Below, piece by piece: positions 16,371 through 26,047 of a DNA stretch of 64,000 bases. This DNA comes from Bacillus sp. CECT 9360 (GTDB taxonomy: Bacteria > Bacillota > Bacilli > Bacillales > DSM-1321). Below the pieces are notes generated by a model. The model ran no database searches and was not told the DNA's origin. It worked only from the letters and a program-made list of their open reading frames with translations. Location: contig NZ_CAKKNA010000011.1 of NCBI RefSeq assembly GCF_918741275.1, positions 116,308 to 180,307 of the forward strand, read 5' to 3'. A program made the position numbers and the translations under genes. Position 1 is the first letter of the stretch; the number at the start of each line of letters is the position of its first letter.

Positions 16371-17564
16371 ATGTATTTCTTGTTAAATATATTGGGCGTA
16401 TTAGTTGTGATAGGTCTCGTTTACCTTTGTTCACCTAATAAAAGAAAGGTTAAATGGAAATCCATCCTTACCTTGCTAGTTGTTGAATTGGTTATAACCT
16501 GGTTCATGTTATCGACTGAAATAGGGACATGGGTCATTAATCAAATTGCATCTTTCTTTACCTGGTTGATCTCATGTGCAAATGAAGGGATTTCTTTTGT
16601 CTTCCCTTCTGTGATGGCGAATGAGCAGGTTGATTTCTTTTTCAGTGCCTTAATGCCAATTATTTTCATTATCACGTTTTTTGATATTCTATCGTATTTC
16701 GGTTTACTGACTTGGATCATCGATAAAGTAGGCTGGCTCATTTCAAAAGTGTCAGGTTTACCAAAGCTTGAGAGCTTCTTCTCTATCCAGATGATGTTTC
16801 TTGGGAATACGGAAGCTCTGGCGGTTCTCCGCGATCAATTGAGAGTCCTAGGAGGTCAGCGTTTGCTGACATTTGGAATCATGAGTATGAGCAGTATCAG
16901 CGGCTCGATCATAGGAGCTTACTTATCAATGGTTCCAGCAACCTATGTATTTGTTGCGATTCCCCTAAACTGTTTGAATGCTTTATTGATTGCAAACATG
17001 CTAAACCCGGTCGATGTCAGCAAAGAAGAAGATATTGTTTATGTTCCGACTAAAGAGGAACGGAAAGATTTCTTTTCCACGATCTCGAACAGTATGCTAG
17101 TTGGAATCAAGATGGTTATCGTCATCATGGCGATGGTCATCGGTTATGTAGCGTTAACAGCCTGCGTAAACGGTATATTAGGTTTCGTGGTGGATGGATT
17201 GACGATTCAGAAGATCTTTTCTGTTATCTTTAGCCCGTTCGCTTTCTTACTTGGGTTATCAGGACATGATGCCATGTATGTCGCCCAATTAATGGGAATC
17301 AAGCTTGCCACCAATGAATTCGTTGCAATGCTTGATTTAAAAGATCAGATTAGCAGCCTGGCTCCGCATACAGTAGCGGTTGCGGTCACTTTCCTCACCT
17401 CTTTTGCCAACTTTAGTACAGTCGGCATGATTTATGGAACATTTAATTCCATCCTCGATGAAGAAAAATCGCACATCATCGGAAGAAATGTATGGAAGCT
17501 GTTGCTTAGCGGAATGGCAGTCTCCCTGTTAAGTGCTATGGTTGTCGGATTATTCGTTTGGTAA
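16371..17564 (+). CDS. nupC: Concentrative nucleoside transporter, NupC family
   Basis: 397 aa, eight or more membrane helices. CNT-family landmarks in order: A-N-E-G-I-S-F-V-F (about 70), the F-x-x-L-x-P-I-I-F gate region, M-M-F-L-G-N-T-E-A (about 141-149) and S-F-A-N-F-S-T-V-G (about 348-356), corresponding to the G-x-T-E and S-x-x-N-F nucleoside/sodium sites. It imports nucleosides with H+ or Na+. AGGAG precedes the ATG. TAAGCGCTT at 16311-16319 upstream resembles half of a CcpA cre box but has several mismatches. It is flanked on both sides by the paralogous small ORFs, and a terminator follows. Confidence 0.88.
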   Translation: MYFLLNILGVLVVIGLVYLCSPNKRKVKWKSILTLLVVELVITWFMLSTEIGTWVINQIASFFTWLISCANEGISFVFPSVMANEQVDFFFSALMPIIFIITFFDILSYFGLLTWIIDKVGWLISKVSGLPKLESFFSIQMMFLGNTEALAVLRDQLRVLGGQRLLTFGIMSMSSISGSIIGAYLSMVPATYVFVAIPLNCLNALLIANMLNPVDVSKEEDIVYVPTKEERKDFFSTISNSMLVGIKMVIVIMAMVIGYVALTACVNGILGFVVDGLTIQKIFSVIFSPFAFLLGLSGHDAMYVAQLMGIKLATNEFVAMLDLKDQISSLAPHTVAVAVTFLTSFANFSTVGMIYGTFNSILDEEKSHIIGRNVWKLLLSGMAVSLLSAMVVGLFVW

Positions 17565-17625
17565 GCGCTAAATAATATATGAGGAATGAAACACCGCCGT
17601 ATTCCACTAAAAGATGCGTTAGATA

Positions 17626-17662
17626 GCAAAAAGGAGCCGGCTTTCGGCTCCTTTGCTTTTCC
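17626..17662 (+). terminator. Terminator after nupC
   Basis: GCAAAAAGGAGCCG and CGGCTCCTTTGC flank GCTTT; a short T-tract follows. Confidence 0.8.
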
Positions 17663-17688
17663 CTCTTATCCGGCTAATGTAGCGATAA

Positions 17689-17826
17689 TTACTTTTCATT
17701 TTCACTATTTTCCGGAACCTCAATGTTTTCCTGAACGGGCCAGCCATAAAGTTTGTTAATTTCATTTGCAACCTGATCTAAAAATTCATCCGATAATAAA
17801 GGTAAAGGTAAGGTCTCCTTGAACAT
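17689..17826 (-). CDS. Small protein, paralogue B (45 aa)
   Basis: ATG 17826 follows AAAAGGAGGG. The peptide begins MFKETLPLPLLSDEFLDQ, then VANEINKLYGWPV, and ends IEVPENSENEK. It is the second copy of the 41-aa ORF at 15298-15423. Upstream DNA also matches: both have GTTTAAAATTAC about 60-70 bases before the start and a GCGAACAAT block between, so promoter and gene were duplicated together. nupC lies between the copies. No known family. Confidence 0.7.
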   Translation of the reverse strand: MFKETLPLPLLSDEFLDQVANEINKLYGWPVQENIEVPENSENEK

Positions 17827-17957
17827 AATAATCTGGTCCCTCCTTTTGAGAAATGACTGAAAATATTGTTCGCGAATTTTGTAATTTTAAACATTGTTAA
17901 CAATCTCTTGTTGTATTTAAAAATAAATATGTGAAAAAGGAGTACTAAGAGATAAGT

Positions 17958-18005
17958 ATGGAGAATTTTGTATTAAAAAAATTTGAAATATTACGATATA
18001 TTTAA
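17958..18005 (+). CDS. Possible 15-aa leader-like peptide
   Basis: ATG 17958 follows AAAAGGAG and encodes MENFVLKKFEILRYI before a TAA; a strong terminator follows 14 bases later. It could be a free peptide, a leader, or the remains of a deleted gene between its ribosome binding site and terminator. Very short, so weakly supported. Confidence 0.22.
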   Translation: MENFVLKKFEILRYI

Positions 18006-18018
18006 TAAGTAGATGATT

Positions 18019-18058
18019 TACCTACCTTTATTTTGAAGTAAAGGTAGGTTTTTTATCC
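18019..18058 (+). terminator. Orphan intrinsic terminator
   Basis: ACCTACCTTTA and TAAAGGTAGGT form a perfect stem around TTTTGAAG, followed by TTTTTTAT. No proper gene precedes it on +, apart from the 15-codon frame. Confidence 0.8.
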
Positions 18059-18174
18059 CATCACAAAATATTTAGATTTATACTGTAACTTATAGAACAT
18101 CTTTCTCATGATAAATATTTAAAGATCACAGCGTCAGGTACTAATAAAATCCTAAACTGGGCAGGGGATTACAA

Positions 18175-20964
18175 ATGCTTGAAAACCAGACAAGATATTC
18201 CCGTTTAGCGAATATCACGAAGATTATTAACACCAAGCTCGAATTAAAGGAAGTTCTGGAACATGTGGTTTTAGCCATTTCCGAGGAAATCGTCCAATGT
18301 GACGCCGTGGGCATTTATTTGCCCCAGGGAGATGGAACGTTTCGCGGATATGTGGGGAAACCGGAGGTCATGAACGGTATGACCTTAGACATGCTCGTTG
18401 TTGATCCCGAACAAGATAAGCTGGCAAAAGAAGCATTGGTTATTAAAAAAGCCATCTATATTCCTGATACTTCAGAAGATACCAGGCCTGATCCAATGCC
18501 TGTCGATGCTTTCGGCATTAAATCATTATTATGTGTACCTATTTTTTATGATGATGATATATATGGAATTGTCTATTTGTTCGATTATGGGGCTCAAATG
18601 AATTTATCTGAATCTGAAATTCAGACGGTTGAAGCTTATGTAAACATGGCTGCCGTAGCTATACGAAATTCTAATAGCTTTGTTCGGAAAGAACGCCTGC
18701 TTGCCGAAAAGCAATTATTGTTAGATATTAATCGGGAATTGTCATTATGTTCATCCATGCAAAACGCATTAGAACTTTGTTTCGATTATGTACGCAGTGT
18801 ATTGAAAAACAAAAATGTCGGCGCACACATATTGGATCCGATTGCTGAAAGACAGATAAAACCGCAAAGCTTAAGCCTTGAAAGCGATTGGGCGTTAGAC
18901 GACTGGAAAAAAACACATCAGGACGGAAATTTTGACCACAGTACGGATGTCCTATACAACGAAGTGATGAGTACGAAGCAGGCCGTATACATACCCAACG
19001 TCTACAATGATGATAGGCCTGACCATGATATTTGCCGGCAATTTGGTATCGTAGGGTTGTATGTTATGCCGCTTGTTGCAATGGGAGAGGTGCTTGGTAC
19101 GATTCCGGTTGCCGTATTTGATGAATCGGCGGAAACATTTACGGACGCGGACCTTCAGCTTGCCCAATCCGTCGTGGACGCGACCGCGCTAGCTCTTTCT
19201 AATCTTCTCATCGTTGAAAAACAGGAATTGATTATCCAGGACCGGACCTCGGAACTTATGCAAAAAAACGCAGAATTGGAGACCGCTGTTCAGGAATTCT
19301 GGCGTTTGAGCCGGGAAAACGCACTGATACTCAATTCAGCAGGTGACGGCATTTTCGGTGTAGACCTTACCGGTAATTTCACTTTTTGCAATCCTGCAGC
19401 CGTAAATATGCTTGGCTATAAGGATAAAGAGGAGTTAATTGGAGAGCCATTCAGCAGAATTTATCAGCGTACGCGCGGCCGTGATGAAACTGAATTCGTC
19501 GCCTTATCTAATTCATACACGACGGATGAACATTTTTTCAAAAAAGATGGCAGCCAATTTGCCGTTGAATTTGCTTCTTCTTCGATACTCGAAGGGGACA
19601 AAATAGTCGGGTATGTCGTTACGTTCAAAGATATTACACATAGAAAGCAAATGGAAGATAAAATAAGATACCATGCATATTATGATAGTTTAACAAATCT
19701 TCCTAATAGAGTGCTGTTTATGGATCGATTAAATCAAGGCTTAGCGTATGCCGAGAGCCACCAAGAGAAGCTGGCGGTCATGTTTCTCGATCTAGATCGT
19801 TTCAAAAAAATTAACGATACCTTTGGCCATAGTTATGGAGATATATTGCTTAAAAAAGTGGCGGACCGCCTTAACAATCTTCTTCCTAATGGGTGTACCG
19901 TTTCCCGGCAAGGCGGCGATGAATTTACAATGATTCTACCAAGCGTTAAAAGTGAAGATGAAGTAAGAGGATTATCTGACATGATCCTAAAGTCTTTCTC
20001 TGAGCCTATCAGTTTGGATGGAAACGATGTATTTGTAAATGCCAGCATGGGCATTAGTCTATATCCTTGTCACGGAGACAGCTCCGAGGAGTTAATTAAG
20101 TACGCTGACACGGCGATGTATAAAGCAAAAGAGCTATCAGGACCTAATTATCAATTTTATAAGGAAAGCATGAGCATTCGAAGTCTTGAAAGCGTGAAAT
20201 TAGAAAATGATTTGCACAAAGCCTTGGCGAACCAAGAGTTTGTTATCCACTATCAACCCCAGATTGACTATAGAACGAATGAAATAGTCGGTGTAGAGGC
20301 TCTGATCCGCTGGAACCACCCGACCTTAGGAATGATACCCCCTGCTGAGTTCATCCCGATCGCAGAAGAAATCGGACTAATTGTGCCAATTGGGGAATGG
20401 GTCCTTAGAACAGCTTGTGAACAAACAAAGAAATGGCATAGTTTAGGATATCCTTTTGTCAGGGTCTCTGTTAATTTAGCAGCCCAGCAATTTGTAAAAA
20501 CGGAATTGACAATGGTAATCAAAAATATATTAGCAGAGACGAAGTTGCCTGCTGAGTATTTGGAGCTTGAGTTAACCGAAAATGCGATCATCCAAAACAC
20601 CGATGCTACCTTAAGCATCATGCGGGAAATAAAGAATCTTGGAGTAAAGATCGCGATTGACGACTTTGGAACAGGCTATTCATCATTAGGTTATCTAAAG
20701 AATTTCCCGATAGATACGCTAAAAATCGATCAGACATTCGTAAAGGAAATCATTCAAGACACTCATAATGCTGCGATTACGAATACGATTATAACGCTGG
20801 CCCATAATTTGCAGCTGGATGTCATCGCTGAAGGGGTAGAGACGAAGGAACAAATTGAGTTTCTCATCGAAAACAACTGCCATTTTATGCAGGGCTATTA
20901 CTTTAGTAGGCCTGTCGAGGCAGAGGAATTGGCAAATAAGTTCTTTGTGAAAAAAGGTATGTAG
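18175..20964 (+). CDS. GAF-GAF-PAS-GGDEF-EAL cyclic-di-GMP enzyme
   Basis: 929 aa, no membrane segment. GAF domain about 10-165, second GAF about 180-345, a short coiled linker, PAS about 370-490 ([16 protein letters not shown]), GGDEF about 505-660, EAL about 670-925. The cyclase site is intact (RQGGDEF, 580-584) but there is no RxxD inhibitory site in front of it. The phosphodiesterase site looks intact too: EAL at 708-710, [17 protein letters not shown] and E-G-V-E-T. Which activity dominates in vivo cannot be told. It has its own terminator and is probably monocistronic. Confidence 0.92.
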   Translation: MLENQTRYSRLANITKIINTKLELKEVLEHVVLAISEEIVQCDAVGIYLPQGDGTFRGYVGKPEVMNGMTLDMLVVDPEQDKLAKEALVIKKAIYIPDTSEDTRPDPMPVDAFGIKSLLCVPIFYDDDIYGIVYLFDYGAQMNLSESEIQTVEAYVNMAAVAIRNSNSFVRKERLLAEKQLLLDINRELSLCSSMQNALELCFDYVRSVLKNKNVGAHILDPIAERQIKPQSLSLESDWALDDWKKTHQDGNFDHSTDVLYNEVMSTKQAVYIPNVYNDDRPDHDICRQFGIVGLYVMPLVAMGEVLGTIPVAVFDESAETFTDADLQLAQSVVDATALALSNLLIVEKQELIIQDRTSELMQKNAELETAVQEFWRLSRENALILNSAGDGIFGVDLTGNFTFCNPAAVNMLGYKDKEELIGEPFSRIYQRTRGRDETEFVALSNSYTTDEHFFKKDGSQFAVEFASSSILEGDKIVGYVVTFKDITHRKQMEDKIRYHAYYDSLTNLPNRVLFMDRLNQGLAYAESHQEKLAVMFLDLDRFKKINDTFGHSYGDILLKKVADRLNNLLPNGCTVSRQGGDEFTMILPSVKSEDEVRGLSDMILKSFSEPISLDGNDVFVNASMGISLYPCHGDSSEELIKYADTAMYKAKELSGPNYQFYKESMSIRSLESVKLENDLHKALANQEFVIHYQPQIDYRTNEIVGVEALIRWNHPTLGMIPPAEFIPIAEEIGLIVPIGEWVLRTACEQTKKWHSLGYPFVRVSVNLAAQQFVKTELTMVIKNILAETKLPAEYLELELTENAIIQNTDATLSIMREIKNLGVKIAIDDFGTGYSSLGYLKNFPIDTLKIDQTFVKEIIQDTHNAAITNTIITLAHNLQLDVIAEGVETKEQIEFLIENNCHFMQGYYFSRPVEAEELANKFFVKKGM

Positions 20965-20977
20965 TATATTTCCATTT

Positions 20978-21020
20978 TTAATAGAAAGAGGGTGTCTACT
21001 TTGACACTCTCTATTTATTT
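20978..21020 (+). terminator. Terminator after the GGDEF-EAL gene
   Basis: AATAGAAAGAGGGTGTC and GACACTCTCTATT pair with small bulges around TACTTT, followed by TATTTTTC. Confidence 0.75.
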
Positions 21021-21032
21021 TTCGAAAGGTCA

Positions 21033-21105
21033 GAACATTAGTTCTATTATCCTATTGTTTACGGAACATTTGTTCGTATATAATTCATTAAAAGGAGGTG
21101 ATAGA
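21033..21105 (+). promoter_or_regulatory. SOS-type promoter with two LexA-like boxes and an orphan ribosome binding site
   Basis: GAACATTAGTTC (21033-21044) and GAACATTTGTTC (21064-21075) both fit the GAAC-N4-GTTC core of the Gram-positive LexA box. The second lies between TTGTTT (21055-21060) and TATAAT (21079-21084), an 18-base spacer. AAAGGAGGTGATAG follows at about 21090, yet the frame after it (from GTG 21098) closes within 14 codons. The protease gene has its own ribosome binding site 100 bases on. It may be the promoter of a deleted SOS gene or may drive the protease. Confidence 0.5.
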
Positions 21106-21205
21106 TTCAGAATTTTCCCAATTGTTAAACCTTTAGTAGTTTGATAGGTTTAGAGCAACAGATTTTCAGCGCACATCATGAAAAAAACTTTAGGAGGAAC
21201 AGATT

Positions 21206-22834
21206 ATGAAAAAGAAGCTTTTGGTTAGTGCAGTTTTATCACTTGGGTTGTTAGCCACGAATGTCGCTGATTCAAATGCATTAGCCTCCACGCAGAACGT
21301 CTTAAGCGTTACAGAGTATAATGAAAAATTGGATTCTCTGGAGTATAAATCCGGTAAGCTAACAGGCCCGTCAAACAGTAAAAAAACAGAAATCATATTT
21401 AATTATCTGAATCAGCATAAAGAATCCTATAAACTGGGAAAGAAAGATGCGAAAGAGCAATTTGCCATCACAAAACAAGAGACCGATCAAAAAGGCAATA
21501 CGATCCTTAAAATGCAGCAAATCTTTGAAGGGATTCCGGTGTGGGGGTCAACCCAGGCAGTCGTCATCTCCGAGGATGGTGTTCTAAACGTCATTTCCGG
21601 TTCCGTAGTAGATGAGTTAGATCATAAGCTTACGGGGAAGTCCAAACAAGGAATCAAGAATAAAGAAGCCATTAAGATTGCAGAAAAAGATTTAGGTGTT
21701 ACACCTGTATATGAAAGAGTGCCAACTGCCGAGCTAGTGGTGTTCACGGATAAGGAAGCGGCAGAATATGCCTATAAAGTGAATCTGAATTTCCTAGAGC
21801 CTTCACCAGGAAACTATTATTATTTCATTTCAGCAGAAACAGGACAAGTCCTTAATAAGTATAATGGCATGCATGAAGTGTCTGGCACAAATGCAGTGGG
21901 GACCGGAACAGGGTTGACCAACAATACGGTTTCTCTTAACACAACCCTTTCAAGCGGCCGTTATTATTTACAGGATAATACACGAGGCAAAGGGGTCTTC
22001 ACCTATAATGCCAATAATGCCCAAAGGCTTCCTGGCCCATTATGGGCTGACAGTGATAATGTTTTTAAAGCGGTCTATGATGCCCCGGCGGTCGATGCAC
22101 ATTATTATGCAGGCAAAACCTATGATTTCTATAAATCTTCCTATAACCGGAATTCATATGATAACCTCGGAGGCGCTTTAAAGTCGACGGTGCATTATGG
22201 GAACAAGTATAACAATGCGTTCTGGAATGGGATTCAAATGGTATACGGAGATGGGGACGGCACGACATTCAGGCCTTTATCCGGGGGACTTGATGTCGTA
22301 GCGCATGAACTGACACATGCCGTTACGGATACGGAATCAGGACTGATTTACCAGAATGAATCAGGGGCATTGAATGAAGCGATATCCGATATTTTCGGAA
22401 CGGTTGTCGAATTCAATGGACAAGCCCAGAAAGCTGATTATGACATCGGAGAAGATATCTATACTCCTGCGATTGCCGGCGATGCTCTCCGCTCTATGTC
22501 AGACCCGGCGAAATACGGCGATCCTGACCATTATTCAAAACGATACACCGGTACGGATGATAATGGCGGTGTCCATATCAATAGTGGCATTATCAACAAA
22601 GCAGCCTATTTAATCGGTTCGGGCGGCACGCATTATGGCATAAGCGTTCAAGGCGTTGGCGTTCAAAAGCTAGGAGCCATTTTTTATCGTGCCAACACCG
22701 TATACCTGACAGCGTCCACATCCTTCTCGCAAGCCCGCGCTGGCATTGTACAGTCTGCGGCCGATCTGTACGGAGCAGGAAGCCCGGAAGTGACAACTGT
22801 AAGCAAAGCATTTGATGCGGTAGGAGTAAAATAA
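21206..22834 (+). CDS. npr: Secreted neutral metalloprotease (bacillolysin, M4 thermolysin family)
   Basis: 542 aa. Sec signal peptide with cleavage probably after SNALA (about residue 27). A FTP/PepSY propeptide runs to about residue 230. The mature M4 domain has the zinc site H-E-L-T-H (His367, Glu368, His371) and third ligand Glu391 in [10 protein letters not shown]-terminal G-G-V-H-I-N-S-G-I contains the transition-state histidine. It is made as a zymogen, folds outside the cell and matures by self-cleavage. AGGAGG precedes the ATG. Two LexA-like boxes lie upstream, which is unusual for this family. Confidence 0.95.
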   Translation: MKKKLLVSAVLSLGLLATNVADSNALASTQNVLSVTEYNEKLDSLEYKSGKLTGPSNSKKTEIIFNYLNQHKESYKLGKKDAKEQFAITKQETDQKGNTILKMQQIFEGIPVWGSTQAVVISEDGVLNVISGSVVDELDHKLTGKSKQGIKNKEAIKIAEKDLGVTPVYERVPTAELVVFTDKEAAEYAYKVNLNFLEPSPGNYYYFISAETGQVLNKYNGMHEVSGTNAVGTGTGLTNNTVSLNTTLSSGRYYLQDNTRGKGVFTYNANNAQRLPGPLWADSDNVFKAVYDAPAVDAHYYAGKTYDFYKSSYNRNSYDNLGGALKSTVHYGNKYNNAFWNGIQMVYGDGDGTTFRPLSGGLDVVAHELTHAVTDTESGLIYQNESGALNEAISDIFGTVVEFNGQAQKADYDIGEDIYTPAIAGDALRSMSDPAKYGDPDHYSKRYTGTDDNGGVHINSGIINKAAYLIGSGGTHYGISVQGVGVQKLGAIFYRANTVYLTASTSFSQARAGIVQSAADLYGAGSPEVTTVSKAFDAVGVK

Positions 22835-22850
22835 TAGTTATACACTCGCG

Positions 22851-22887
22851 CAAAAGCCAGACTTTAACAGTCTGGCTTTTTTTCTGC
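22851..22887 (+). terminator. Terminator after the protease
   Basis: AAAAGCCAGAC and GTCTGGCTTTT around TTTAACA, then a T-tract. Confidence 0.88.
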
Positions 22888-22935
22888 TGCTGTTATTTAA
22901 GAGGATTCCTTTTTAAGTCTGCGGTCTCTATACAT

Positions 22936-24072
22936 CTATGAGTGTAAGCTAGGCAGATTGATGCTAAATGTCGTTGCAGTCTCATTCGAATCACATTGTA
23001 TAGAGCCGGCGTTTTTTTCAATGATTTTCTTACAAACAAACAGTCCGATTCCTGTGCCGAGTTCTTTTGTGGTAAAAAAGGGTTCGAATATCGTTTTTAT
23101 ATGCTCAGGTGCAATCATCGGACCATTATTGGAAATTCGAACGACTAAGTGTCCTGCCTCAACATTGCAAGAAACTTTCAAATACCTGGGTTTGGCAGAA
23201 TCTTTTAACGCATCAATGGAATTAACGAATAGATTGAGGAGCACTTGTTTGATCTCATCTTTATTGGCGGTGACGATTAAACTAGGCTGAATGTCCGTCA
23301 CAACCTGTACATCGTTATCAACGATGCTGGGATAGGTTAATTGCTGTATGTCATTAAATAGCTGAATGATGGAAATCTCCTCGATAATTATATTTAGATC
23401 GTTAAACTCTGCTTTAGATGTATGCAAAAATTGCGTGATTCTAAAGTTAAGCTGCTGTAGTTCATTTTCTATAATATCCAAGTATTTCACATTGGGATGT
23501 TCTTTTCTAAGCAATTTATTAAACCCTATGACAGAAGTGAGCGGGTTTCTAAATTCATGAACAAAACTGGATGACATTTGTCCAAGTATGGCTAACTTAT
23601 CCTTGTGGTTTTCACTGATATATAAAGTTTTCTCCTCTAATTCTTGATCTTTTAAATTCGTATATTCAGTAACGGTGTCAAAACAGAATTGATCAAAGTA
23701 CTTATTGATGTTGTTAATGAATGTATATAAATACTTCAGGGGTATTTCCGATTGCATCGCATATTTGATAATAATACTTCGTCCTAAATTAATATTGTAC
23801 ACAAAATTGCCAATATTGATATTCGCCTCCAACCGTTCAGCTGCAACTTTATGAGCCAAGTCGGTAAGGGTGGACTGGGATTCAAGCCCGCTAATGGCAG
23901 TCCTAAGCACAGAGTACATCAGAAAGCCATTTTCTTTCATCTGCTCGTTGCTGAAGTCCATTTCATCTGTTTTGAAGGAATCGTGCCATTCTTGAAAAAT
24001 CCCAGGTTTATGATCGTCCAGGAATTGGACTAGCCTAATATTATATGGTTCTTGTGTGATTGATGTGCCCAT
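22936..24072 (-). CDS. Cytosolic sensor histidine kinase (sporulation-kinase-like)
   Basis: 378 aa. The N-terminal ~145 residues are all helical with no membrane segment, resembling the globin-like/RsbRD-type sensor regions found in some Bacillus kinases. HisKA H-box F-V-H-E-F-R-N-P-L-T-S with His172; HATPase: N-box N-L-F-V-N-S-I-D-A-L, F-box E-P-F-F-T-T-K, G-box G-T-G-I-G-L. The H-box form with R-N-P-L-T is typical of KinA-E-type phosphorelay kinases. No response regulator lies beside it, which also fits an orphan kinase feeding Spo0F. That target is inference. Confidence 0.82.
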   Translation of the reverse strand: MGTSITQEPYNIRLVQFLDDHKPGIFQEWHDSFKTDEMDFSNEQMKENGFLMYSVLRTAISGLESQSTLTDLAHKVAAERLEANINIGNFVYNINLGRSIIIKYAMQSEIPLKYLYTFINNINKYFDQFCFDTVTEYTNLKDQELEEKTLYISENHKDKLAILGQMSSSFVHEFRNPLTSVIGFNKLLRKEHPNVKYLDIIENELQQLNFRITQFLHTSKAEFNDLNIIIEEISIIQLFNDIQQLTYPSIVDNDVQVVTDIQPSLIVTANKDEIKQVLLNLFVNSIDALKDSAKPRYLKVSCNVEAGHLVVRISNNGPMIAPEHIKTIFEPFFTTKELGTGIGLFVCKKIIEKNAGSIQCDSNETATTFSINLPSLHS

Positions 24073-24262
24073 GTTTACACTTCCCCTTATACAATAATCA
24101 TTTACTTATTCGATAAATCATTCCAATTTCCTCCAAGTTTCAGTTCCATCCATAGAATAAAAACAGACAATTTTCCACATTTTTTATAATTTTTGTACCA
24201 AAAAAAGGAATTTAAAGAAAATTGTCCAATTAATAATTATATATAAAAAAGGGGGCTTTACA

Positions 24263-25495
24263 ATGAAAAGAGTTGTAATCACAGGCATGGGGGCTATTTC
24301 CCCTGTGGGCAATACAGCCGAAGAAATGTGGAATTCAGTTGTAAAAGGAAAATCTGGAATTGGTTTATTAACAAGATTCGACAGTACTGATTTTTCTGCC
24401 AAAACGGCGGCGGAAGTGAAAGGTTTTCATCTATCTGACTATATGGAAGTGAACGAAAGGCATCGAATGGATCGGTTTACACAATATGCGGTAGCTTCAT
24501 CGCTAATGGCGGTTCGTGATGCAGGGATGCTGATTGGAGAGAATATTACGGCAGAACGGATTGGGGTGTCGTTTGGTACTGCAATCGGAGGAATTGAAAG
24601 TTTCGAAGAGAGCTATAGGAGCCTCCAGGAAGGCGGTTACCAAAATTTATATCCATTTGCTACAACCACGGTGATATCGAATATGGCGGCGAGCCAGGTG
24701 TCGATTGCTTTAGGGGCGAAAGGCGTAAATATGTGCACCGTTTTATCCTGTGCATCCGGATCGAATGCGATTGGGGATGCCTTCAGAGTGATCCAGAGGG
24801 GTGAGGCGGATGCTATGGTAGCTGGAGGATCAGAAGCTTCTCTTACTCCCCTCGGAATTGGGGCATTTTGTGCGATGGGCGCCATTTCGCAAAATCCCAA
24901 TCCTGAATCAGCCTGCAGACCATTTAACAAGAATAGGGATGGGCTTGTAATGGGTGAAGGAGCGGGTGCCATATTGTTGGAATCATTAGATTCGGCTATC
25001 GAAAGAAATGCCCCTATTTACGGAGAAATTGTTGGATATGCAACCGTTGCGGATGCGTATCATATCACGAGCCCCGCTCCCGGAGGACAAGGTGCAGCAA
25101 GGGCAATGGAACTTGCTTTGGCTGACTCAGGACTGGGTAAAAAGGACATCCATTACATAAACGCCCATGGTACAAGCACTATTTACAATGATAAATCGGA
25201 AACCCAGGCAATCAAGACATTTTTACAAGAGGATGCCTATAACACCCCTATCAGTTCCACAAAATCGATGACCGGACATATGATGGGAGCAGCGGGTGCT
25301 GTGGAAGCCATTCTTACATTGATGGCAATCAAAACAGGTGTGGTTCCTCCAACCATCAATTTAGACACTCCGGACCCTGAATGTGATCTGGATTATGTAC
25401 CGAATGTAGCAAGGGAAGTCCACATAAAAGCTGCTCTAAGCAATGCGATGGGGTTCGGCGGGCATAATACTGCCCTTATCTTTAAGGCTGTATAA
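24263..25495 (+). CDS. fabF: 3-oxoacyl-[ACP] synthase II, KAS II type
   Basis: 410 aa thiolase-fold condensing enzyme. Catalytic triad Cys163 (L-S-C-A-S-G-S), His302 (N-A-H-G-T-S-T), His339 (K-S-M-T-G-H-M-M-G-A-A-G) with Lys334; C-terminal GFGGHN present. It extends acyl-ACP with malonyl-ACP in fatty acid synthesis. The nucleophile motif reads SCASGS instead of the common ACATGT/ACSTG, and it stands alone rather than in a fabHF pair, so it may be an accessory second copy with different chain or pathway preference. GGGGG lies 9 bases before the ATG. Confidence 0.88.
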   Translation: MKRVVITGMGAISPVGNTAEEMWNSVVKGKSGIGLLTRFDSTDFSAKTAAEVKGFHLSDYMEVNERHRMDRFTQYAVASSLMAVRDAGMLIGENITAERIGVSFGTAIGGIESFEESYRSLQEGGYQNLYPFATTTVISNMAASQVSIALGAKGVNMCTVLSCASGSNAIGDAFRVIQRGEADAMVAGGSEASLTPLGIGAFCAMGAISQNPNPESACRPFNKNRDGLVMGEGAGAILLESLDSAIERNAPIYGEIVGYATVADAYHITSPAPGGQGAARAMELALADSGLGKKDIHYINAHGTSTIYNDKSETQAIKTFLQEDAYNTPISSTKSMTGHMMGAAGAVEAILTLMAIKTGVVPPTINLDTPDPECDLDYVPNVAREVHIKAALSNAMGFGGHNTALIFKAV

Positions 25496-25997
25496 TTTAG
25501 CAAGGTAAAATTTTGCAAAATCATTTGCACTTTGAGCAAAGATACCTATAAAAAACAGGGGCAGATTCATGCCCCTATTGCACATAATGATTTGTTTACC
25601 CAAAGAGAATTAACGTCCCTTTTTGTTGGAAATCTAAGAAATGGTAAAATATAAGAGGAAATTCTCTTCTGGACCATGTATCCCATAGGCCAGCAAAGGC
25701 AAACGGTTTATTTTCGTTTAAGTGGAATATATCATTAGGATTTAATTAAATGTAAGTGGATTTTTCTTTATACAACTGCCAGGTGCTTTCGTTGAACAGG
25801 CCCAAGAGGATTCGATTGAGAAAACCAATACTGCGCTTGAATTAGCAAATGCTTTTAAGATGATGCCTGAAAAAAGGGGATATTAACCCGTAAATAAAAC
25901 GTGCGTTGATCCAAAAGGATTCATGTGCTTTTTTATTTAGGTATATATGGATAAAACCTTTTCAAAGGGATTTACCTTTAAAGTCTAACAATTATCC
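25496..25997. other. Gene-poor stretch with a possible ORF remnant
   Basis: AGGGGC...GCCCCT at about 25558-25576 is a hairpin lacking a T-tract and may end fabF. From about 25,771 to 25,886 on + one frame reads IQLPGAFVEQAQEDSI, then ALELANAFKMMPEKRGY and stop, without any start codon; it looks like the tail of a lost gene of unknown identity. A weak hairpin around 25,900-25,935 is followed by TTTTTTA. Confidence 0.4.
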
Positions 25998-26034
25998 AAA
26001 AAACAAAGGCTGACAGCAATTTGCCAGCCTTTGT
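25998..26034 (-). terminator. Terminator of the GH3 gene
   Basis: ACAAAGGCTGAC and GCCAGCCTTTGT pair; read on - it ends in TTTTTT (26003-25998). Confidence 0.85.
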
Positions 26035-26047
26035 CCTTTTTCAATCA

